The notes under the pieces: generated by a model
Told to the model about the DNA's origin: nothing
Seen by the model: only the letters and a program-made list of their open reading frames with translations
Databases searched by the model: none
Shown here: positions 59,642 through 64,000 of the stretch, in pieces
Layout: the number at the start of each line of letters is the position of its first letter
Numbering within the stretch: the first letter of the stretch is position 1
Program-made: the position numbers and the translations under genes
Assembly: GCA_017482385.1 (NCBI GenBank)
Contig: JAFUNI010000023.1
Coordinates: 1-64,000 of the forward strand
DNA: 64,000 nt
Reading direction: 5' to 3'
Source: Oscillospiraceae bacterium
GTDB lineage: Bacteria > Bacillota > Clostridia > Oscillospirales > Oscillospiraceae

Positions 59642-60283
59642 ATGCGGGATTTTCCCATATTTACAACTGAAAACGGCGCAGCCAGTTTGGTTTTGCGGGA
59701 GATCCCATACCGGGGTGAGGCCTACATTACTTTGCAGGATACCCAAAATCCGAAAGAGCTTCTTGCCGAGTGTGTGGACTTCTGTAAAATGGCCGGCGCG
59801 GAGAAAATATATGCCACCGGACATTGTTGGTTGGAAAGATACCCGGTCTATACCTCGGTGGCAAAAATGCAGCGCCCCCGTGAGGGCTTGGAAGAAAGTA
59901 ACGCTGCCTTGTTCCCGGTCACGGAAAAGACAGTTGAACAGTGGCGCAGTCTGTATAATGAAAGAATGCAGAATGTCCCCAATGCTTCCACAATGACCCG
60001 TGAGGAAGGTAAGCCGTTGCTTGCCAAGGGTGGCGGTTATTTTGTTCACACTGACGGAGAATTGCTGGGCATCGGCATTGCCCGGGAGGACAAAATAGAA
60101 GCCATCGCTTCGACAAAGCCGGGAGCAGGGAAGACGGTGCTTTTGAGCCTGTGCAGTGCCCTGTTTTCAGAAAATGTGGTTTTGGAAGTTGCCGCCAATA
60201 ATGAACCGGCCATCCGCCTGTATGAAAGCATAGGTTTTCTGAAAACCGAATTGCTCCGCACCTGGTACGATGTCTCAAAATAA
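59642..60283 (+). CDS. GNAT-family N-acetyltransferase
   Basis: The 213-residue protein has a C-terminal GNAT domain: LGIGIAREDKIEAIASTKPG (strand 4 and start of the acetyl-CoA loop), GAGKTVLLSLCSAL, and LEVAANNEPAIRLYESIGF, the final strand-helix motif. The first 110 or so residues form an extra domain, perhaps a degenerate GNAT copy (LQDTQNPKELLAECVDFCKM). The acetyl-CoA pyrophosphate loop is only partly conserved. GAGGTG precedes ATG 59642. The substrate is unknown. It has no obvious partner gene. Confidence 0.82.
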   Translation: MRDFPIFTTENGAASLVLREIPYRGEAYITLQDTQNPKELLAECVDFCKMAGAEKIYATGHCWLERYPVYTSVAKMQRPREGLEESNAALFPVTEKTVEQWRSLYNERMQNVPNASTMTREEGKPLLAKGGGYFVHTDGELLGIGIAREDKIEAIASTKPGAGKTVLLSLCSALFSENVVLEVAANNEPAIRLYESIGFLKTELLRTWYDVSK

Positions 60284-60307
60284 TTTGTAGGTGACAAGAA
60301 AAAATAC

Positions 60308-60336
60308 TTGACAAAGTATGATCTTTGTTGTATCAT
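60308..60336 (+). promoter_or_regulatory. Promoter of the ylxM-ffh-rpsP-khpA-rimM-trmD operon
   Basis: TTGACA (60308-60313), a 17-base spacer and TATCAT (60331-60336), 41 bases before the first start codon. Confidence 0.85.
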
Positions 60337-60377
60337 AACCCAGGTGTAAAGGAAAACTGATTGACAGGAGGCCACCC

Positions 60378-60722
60378 ATGGACGCAGTTGAGATGCTTTT
60401 GCTGTTTGATTATTACGGCGATATGCTCACAGAGCGCCAGCGGATGTGCTTAGACCTGCGATACAATCAAGACCTTTCTCTGGCGGAGATTGCTGAGGAA
60501 TTGGGCGTCAGCCGCCAGGGCGTTCACGATAATATCACTCGCGCAGAAGCCCATCTTGCCAAGATGGAGGAAAGAACCGGGTGTGTCCGCCGCAATTTGC
60601 AGAGCCGCCAGGCAATGCAGACGATCTTGTCGGTGACCAAGGAATTGGCGCAATACCCCGACCCCGTTGTCCGGGATGCGATCGCAAAGATCAGCTTAGC
60701 GGCAAGTTCCATTGAGGAGTAG
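60378..60722 (+). CDS. ylxM: YlxM/p13-like helix-turn-helix protein
   Basis: The 114-residue protein begins EMLLLFDYYGDMLTERQRM and has the sigma-like helix-turn-helix SLAEIAEELGVSRQGVHDNI near residue 35. YlxM-type proteins are encoded directly upstream of ffh in Firmicutes and are thought to modulate the signal recognition particle. Here the ffh start lies 3 bases after its stop codon. The ribosome binding site is AGGAGG. It is the first gene of the operon. Confidence 0.93.
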   Translation: MDAVEMLLLFDYYGDMLTERQRMCLDLRYNQDLSLAEIAEELGVSRQGVHDNITRAEAHLAKMEERTGCVRRNLQSRQAMQTILSVTKELAQYPDPVVRDAIAKISLAASSIEE

Positions 60723-60725
60723 ACT

Positions 60726-62075
60726 ATGGCATTTGAAGGATTGACCGAAAAAATCTCTGCGGCCTTCAAAAAGCTCAGAGGCAAGGGCCGTCTGAAAGAA
60801 TCCGATGTAAAAGAAGCAATGCGTGAGATCCGCATGGCTCTTCTGGAAGCGGATGTAAGCTATAAGGTCGTTAAGGATTTTGTAAAGTCCGTTACCGAGC
60901 GGTGCGTGGGCAGCGATGTGCTGGAAGCCCTCAGTCCTGCTCAGATGATCGTAAAGATTGTCAATGAAGAGCTGACCAATCTGATGGGCAGCGAAACAAA
61001 GCATATTACCATCAACCCGGCAGGACCCACAGTGGTTATGCTGGTTGGTTTACAGGGCGCAGGTAAGACCACCAACGGCTCCAAGCTTGCCGGTCTTATG
61101 AAACGGCAGAATAAGAACCCCCTGCTGGTCGCCTGTGATATTTACCGGCCTGCCGCGATTCAGCAGCTGAAGGTCTGCGGTGAAAAGCTGGGTATCCCTG
61201 TGTTTGAAAAGGGTCAGACCGATCCTGTGCAGATCGCTAAGGATGCAGTTCTTTATGCCCGTCAGCACGGCCACGATATGGTGTTCCTGGATACCGCAGG
61301 CCGTCTGCATGTGGACGAGAACCTGATGGAGGAACTGAAGAACATCAAAGCCGCTGTCAAGCCCGACGAGATTATGTTGGTGCTGGACGCAATGACCGGC
61401 CAGGATGCGGTGAATGCCGCCCAGAGCTTTAACGAATGGCTGGATATCGACTCCGTAATGCTCTCCAAGCTGGATGGCGATGCCAGAGGCGGCGCGGCTC
61501 TGTCCGTGCGGGCCATCACCGGCAAGCCCATCAAGTTCGCCGGTATGGGCGAAAAACTTGAAGACATTGAGCCCTTCCATCCGGACCGTATGGCTTCTCG
61601 GATCTTGGGTATGGGCGATGTGCTGTCCCTCATTGAAAAAGCTGAGCAGGCGTTTGATGAAAAGAAGGCTGCTGAGTTAGAGGAGAGACTGAAAACCAAT
61701 AAGTTCACCCTTCAGGACTTCTATGACCAAATGGTCCAGCTGAAGTCTATGGGTTCTATGCAGGATTTGCTTGCGCACATGCCCGGCGGTGCCGGCCTTA
61801 AAAATGTCCAGCTGGACGAAAAGGCCATGGGTCGCACCGAAGCGATCATCCTGTCCATGACACCCAAGGAGCGGGAAAACCCCGGCATTATCGGTGCCAG
61901 CCGTAAAAAGCGCATTGCAAACGGCGCCGGTGTGAAAGTGGAGGATGTGAACAGACTGCTGAAATCCTTCGACCAGATGCGGGCGATGATCAAGCAATTC
62001 TCCGGCCCGGGAATGGGCAAAAAAATGAAGCGTATGGGTAAATTCGGCGGTTTCGGCGGATTCCCCGGTTTCTAA
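60726..62075 (+). CDS. ffh: Signal recognition particle protein Ffh
   Basis: Ffh binds signal peptides of membrane proteins and the SRP RNA, and docks with FtsY. The 449-residue protein has the NG GTPase domain with G1 LVGLQGAGKTTNGSKLA near residue 105, DTAGRLHVDENLMEEL near 190 and SKLDGDARGGAALSVR, then a methionine-rich M domain with MTPKERENPGIIGASRKKRI and a C-terminal Gly/Phe/Met tail (MKRMGKFGGFGGFPGF). The G1 motif has NGSKLA where most have T-T-x-A-K-L-A, a mild variant. It follows ylxM by 3 bases. Confidence 0.98.
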   Translation: MAFEGLTEKISAAFKKLRGKGRLKESDVKEAMREIRMALLEADVSYKVVKDFVKSVTERCVGSDVLEALSPAQMIVKIVNEELTNLMGSETKHITINPAGPTVVMLVGLQGAGKTTNGSKLAGLMKRQNKNPLLVACDIYRPAAIQQLKVCGEKLGIPVFEKGQTDPVQIAKDAVLYARQHGHDMVFLDTAGRLHVDENLMEELKNIKAAVKPDEIMLVLDAMTGQDAVNAAQSFNEWLDIDSVMLSKLDGDARGGAALSVRAITGKPIKFAGMGEKLEDIEPFHPDRMASRILGMGDVLSLIEKAEQAFDEKKAAELEERLKTNKFTLQDFYDQMVQLKSMGSMQDLLAHMPGGAGLKNVQLDEKAMGRTEAIILSMTPKERENPGIIGASRKKRIANGAGVKVEDVNRLLKSFDQMRAMIKQFSGPGMGKKMKRMGKFGGFGGFPGF

Positions 62076-62145
62076 AGTGGTTCGCTCTAAGCAAAAAACG
62101 CTTTGCGATATAGATTATTCAGAAAAATTATGGAGGTGAAAACCA

Positions 62146-62385
62146 ATGGTTAAAATCAGACTGAGAAGAATGGGTGCAAAGAAGGCTCCTTTCTACCGTG
62201 TCGTTGTTGCTGATGCTCGCTCTCCCCGTGACGGTCGTTGCATCGAAGAGATCGGCACCTACAACCCCCTGACCAACCCCGCTACTATCAATGTGGACGC
62301 TGAGAAGGTTCAGGCTTGGATCAAGAACGGCGCACAGCCCACCGATACCGTACGTGGCCTGCTGAAGAAGGCCGGTATCCTGTAA
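62146..62385 (+). CDS. rpsP: 30S ribosomal protein S16
   Basis: The 79-residue protein is standard for S16: [40 protein letters not shown], and a C-terminal [19 protein letters not shown]. Ribosome binding site GGAGGTG. Codon use is biased. A 70-base gap precedes it, the longest inside the operon, and could hold an internal promoter. Confidence 0.98.
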   Translation: MVKIRLRRMGAKKAPFYRVVVADARSPRDGRCIEEIGTYNPLTNPATINVDAEKVQAWIKNGAQPTDTVRGLLKKAGIL

Positions 62386-62405
62386 TTACCCGAAGGAGTA
62401 TTCCA

Positions 62406-62636
62406 ATGAAAGAGCTTTTGCTGTATATGGCAAAGAATCTGGTGGACGAGCCTGAGGCAGTTACAGTAACGGAAGTTTCTGATGAGGAAGGCAAGGTCCT
62501 GGAGCTCCGTGTCGCCCCCGGCGATATGGGTAAGGTCATCGGCCGCCAGGGTCGGATTGCTAAGGAGATCCGTACCATTGTGAAAACCGTTGCCCAGCGC
62601 ACCGGCGAAAAAGTCACGGTGGAAATCGTGGATTAA
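62406..62636 (+). CDS. khpA: KH-domain RNA-binding protein KhpA
   Basis: The 76-residue protein is a single KH domain with the G-x-x-G loop in MGKVIGRQGRIAKEIRTIVK near residue 48. KhpA (YlqC) partners with KhpB/Jag to bind RNA and affects cell elongation in several Gram-positives. It lies between rpsP and rimM, its standard position in Firmicutes. I start at ATG 62406 with GAAGGAG; the longer frame overlaps rpsP. Confidence 0.95.
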   Translation: MKELLLYMAKNLVDEPEAVTVTEVSDEEGKVLELRVAPGDMGKVIGRQGRIAKEIRTIVKTVAQRTGEKVTVEIVD

Positions 62637-62687
62637 TGGCTTATGCGTGACGCTTGGCGCCACGCATTTCCATTTTTTGGAGGAACT

Positions 62688-63188
62688 ATGAAGCAGATTT
62701 ATATCGATGCAGGCGAGATCGTCACTACCCACGGTGTCCGTGGTGAGGTGAAGGTGCTGCCCTGGCTGGACTCAGCCGATATGCTTTGTGAATTTGAACG
62801 TTGCCGCATTGACGGAAAAGAATATAAGTTGGAAAACTGCCGCGTGCAGAAAACCTGCAACCTGGTAAAGCTCCAGGGAATTGACACGATGGAAGCAGCC
62901 CAAGCTATGCGGGGTAAAACCGTACAGCTGTACCGGGAAGATATCGATGAGGACGTGATCTTCGGTGTGGAGCTTTTAGGTGTAGAGGTATACTGCGACG
63001 GCGAGAATATCGGTAAGATCACAGAAGTGCTGGATTATCCCGGCAACTCTGTGTATGTGATCGGTGACGATAAGGTGAAAAACCGCTATATGATCCCTGC
63101 GGTAAAGGAATTTGTCCTGTCCACCGATCTTGATAAAAATGAAATGCAGGTGCGCCTGATCGAGGGGATGGGAACCGATGAGAATTGA
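62688..63188 (+). CDS. rimM: 16S rRNA processing protein RimM
   Basis: RimM helps mature the 3' domain of 16S rRNA and binds S19. The 166-residue protein has an N-terminal barrel with GEIVTTHGVRGEVKVLPWLD and a C-terminal PRC-like barrel with GKITEVLDYPGNSVYVIGDD and YMIPAVKEFVLSTDLDKNEM. I start at ATG 62688 with GGAGG; an upstream ATG at 62643 would include a hairpin region. It overlaps trmD by 11 bases, so translation is coupled. Confidence 0.96.
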   Translation: MKQIYIDAGEIVTTHGVRGEVKVLPWLDSADMLCEFERCRIDGKEYKLENCRVQKTCNLVKLQGIDTMEAAQAMRGKTVQLYREDIDEDVIFGVELLGVEVYCDGENIGKITEVLDYPGNSVYVIGDDKVKNRYMIPAVKEFVLSTDLDKNEMQVRLIEGMGTDEN

Positions 63189-63927
63189 TATTCTGACCCT
63201 GTTCCCGGACACGCTGCTGGATGTGCTGTCAGACAGCATTTTGGGCCGTGCCCAGGAGCGGGGTATTATCACCATTGATGCGCACCAGATCCGGGAGTAC
63301 ACTGCCAATAAGCAGATGCAGGTGGATGACTATCCCTATGGCGGCGGTCGCGGCGCGGTGATGCAGGCAGACCCACTGTACCGCTGCTGGGAAGCTGTCT
63401 GCGACAAAGCAGGTGGCCCGGTACATACCATTTACCTGTCACCCTGTGGCAAGACCTTCAATCAGGCCGATGCTATCCGCCTGAGCAAGATGGAAAATAT
63501 TGTTTTTGTCTGCGGTCACTACGAGGGCATTGACCAGCGCTTTATCGACGAATGTGTTGACGAGGAATTGTCCCTGGGTGATTTCGTACTGACCGGCGGT
63601 GAGATCGCTGCTATGGCTATGACCGATGCTATCTGCCGTATGGTGCCGGGTGTCCTGGCAGACCCGGAGTGCTTTGAAGACGAGAGCCACTTTAACGGTC
63701 TGCTGGAATATCCCCAGTACAGCCGCCCTGCGGTTTGGCATGGCCGGGAAGTGCCGGAGATATTGCTGTCCGGCAATCACCAAAAAGTGGCGCAATGGCG
63801 CCGCAAGCAGGCTCTGCGCCGCACAAGAGAGCGCAGACCCGATATGTATGAAAAGCTTGATTTAACCAGCAAGCAGGATAAAAAGCTTCTGCAGGAAATG
63901 GAAGCTGAAGATAACGAAGCCAAGTAA
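63178..63927 (+). CDS. trmD: tRNA (guanine37-N1)-methyltransferase TrmD
   Basis: TrmD methylates G37 of tRNAs to prevent frameshifting. The 249-residue SPOUT protein has IDILTLFPDTLLDVLSDSIL at the start, DDYPYGGGRGAVMQADPLYR, CGHYEGIDQRFIDE, and the SAM-knot region LSLGDFVLTGGEIAAMAMTD, PGVLADPECFEDESHFNGLL, all diagnostic. It overlaps rimM by 11 bases. rplS, the usual next gene in this operon, is not found here; a terminator and the end of a convergent frame follow. Confidence 0.98.
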   Translation: MRIDILTLFPDTLLDVLSDSILGRAQERGIITIDAHQIREYTANKQMQVDDYPYGGGRGAVMQADPLYRCWEAVCDKAGGPVHTIYLSPCGKTFNQADAIRLSKMENIVFVCGHYEGIDQRFIDECVDEELSLGDFVLTGGEIAAMAMTDAICRMVPGVLADPECFEDESHFNGLLEYPQYSRPAVWHGREVPEILLSGNHQKVAQWRRKQALRRTRERRPDMYEKLDLTSKQDKKLLQEMEAEDNEAK

Positions 63928-63960
63928 AAACCGCCGCAACATCGGTTGCGGCGGTTTTGT
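63927..63960. terminator. Terminator after trmD
   Basis: A 14-bp stem (AAAACCGCCGCAAC at 63927-63940 with 63945-63958, loop ATCG) overlaps the stop codon. The A and T tails make it work in both directions. Confidence 0.93.
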
Positions 63961-64000
63961 TTAACCCTTGTGATCGTAGATTACGATAACGCCCATAGTC
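63961..64000 (-). CDS. Possible C-terminal end of a convergent gene (cut by window edge)
   Basis: On the minus strand the last 40 bases read ...TMGVIVIYDHKG followed by TAA at 63961-63963, directly after a bidirectional terminator. A hydrophobic beta-strand-like end (GVIVIYDHKG) is compatible with a real protein, but 12 codons do not identify it. The position of the terminator is the main support. Confidence 0.4.
   Translation of the reverse strand, partial: TMGVIVIYDHKG

Noticed and set aside
62643-62679. Hairpin ATGCGTG/CACGCAT with T-run between khpA and rimM as a terminator
   Set aside because: The 7-bp stem has a loop of over 10 bases and lies inside a conserved operon; it may be an attenuator, but the evidence is thin.
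1-64000. CRISPR array, prophage, toxin-antitoxin or defence island
   Set aside because: I saw no regularly spaced repeats, no cas, phage structural, restriction or antitoxin genes. The window is mostly housekeeping.

Overview
The window looks like a chromosomal segment of an anaerobic, low-GC-lineage Gram-positive bacterium of the class Clostridia, most likely an Oscillospiraceae/Ruminococcaceae-type gut organism. This is an inference. It rests on strong AGGAGG-type ribosome binding sites with several TTG and GTG starts, sigma-A promoters of the form TTGACA-N17-TATAAT (often with extended -10), a two-subunit PyrK/PyrD dihydroorotate dehydrogenase, the ylxM-ffh-rpsP-khpA-rimM-trmD operon, a DUF1540 protein, a SpoVB-like flippase, and the clostridial GGGtGRT/NifU-like pair. 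Base composition is around 50 percent GC by eye, with a few AT-richer genes. No gene-free stretch exceeds 300 bases. I saw no rRNA and no CRISPR array.

Layout. 1-134 is the end of an IS3-type insertion sequence. 159-12,517 holds DNA repair and housekeeping genes: mfd, pth and prs on the minus strand, uvrA on plus, a degenerate histidine kinase on minus, radC on plus, then uvrB and a DUF1653 gene on minus. 12,566-16,612 has a membrane-anchored deacetylase-like protein, the luxS-mtnN methyl-cycle pair and a FAD oxidoreductase. A tRNA-Ser(GCU) at 16.8 kb is followed by a duplicated copy of its own 3' end. 17-21.8 kb carries a tandem-OB SSB-like protein, nth, a SpoVB-like flippase, pepD and a DUF1540 gene. 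21.9-23.7 kb is a strongly codon-biased NifU-like/GGGtGRT operon behind a perfect consensus promoter. 23.7-31.2 kb is mixed: acyltransferase, a Cys-rich protein I recall as DUF6062, XRE regulator, PAP2-like protein, rplM-rpsI, a TtcA-family gene, dusB and an M23 peptidase.

The core of the window is nucleotide synthesis. 31.2-39.8 kb is a pyrimidine operon in the order pyrC-carB-pyrK-pyrD-pyrF-pyrE-pyrB. It lacks carA, and its pyrB carries a fused PyrI-type zinc domain. 39.9-51.3 kb is a purine operon, purE-C-F-M-N-(IMP cyclohydrolase)-(AICAR transformylase)-D-L, headed by a ZTP (pfl) riboswitch that overlaps a hairpin. The purine genes cover the route from PRPP to IMP except the PurB (adenylosuccinate lyase) step, and PurH is split into two separate genes. 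PurF lacks the N-terminal catalytic cysteine.

From 51.4 kb there is an AT-rich lipoprotein and a metallo-beta-lactamase-fold gene. Next comes a minus-strand chain with overlapping or abutting genes, znuA-znuC-znuB-trmO-MATE-ackA-like, which joins zinc uptake to tRNA modification, efflux and a divergent acetate kinase. The window closes with a small unknown gene, a GNAT acetyltransferase and the ylxM-to-trmD operon for signal recognition and ribosome/tRNA maturation.

The most unusual features are active-site losses in otherwise intact enzymes (PurF, a histidine kinase, a PAP2 protein, a deacetylase-like protein, an acetate kinase), two hairpins whose 3' arm holds the next gene's ribosome binding site, and the tRNA-Ser 3'-end duplication.
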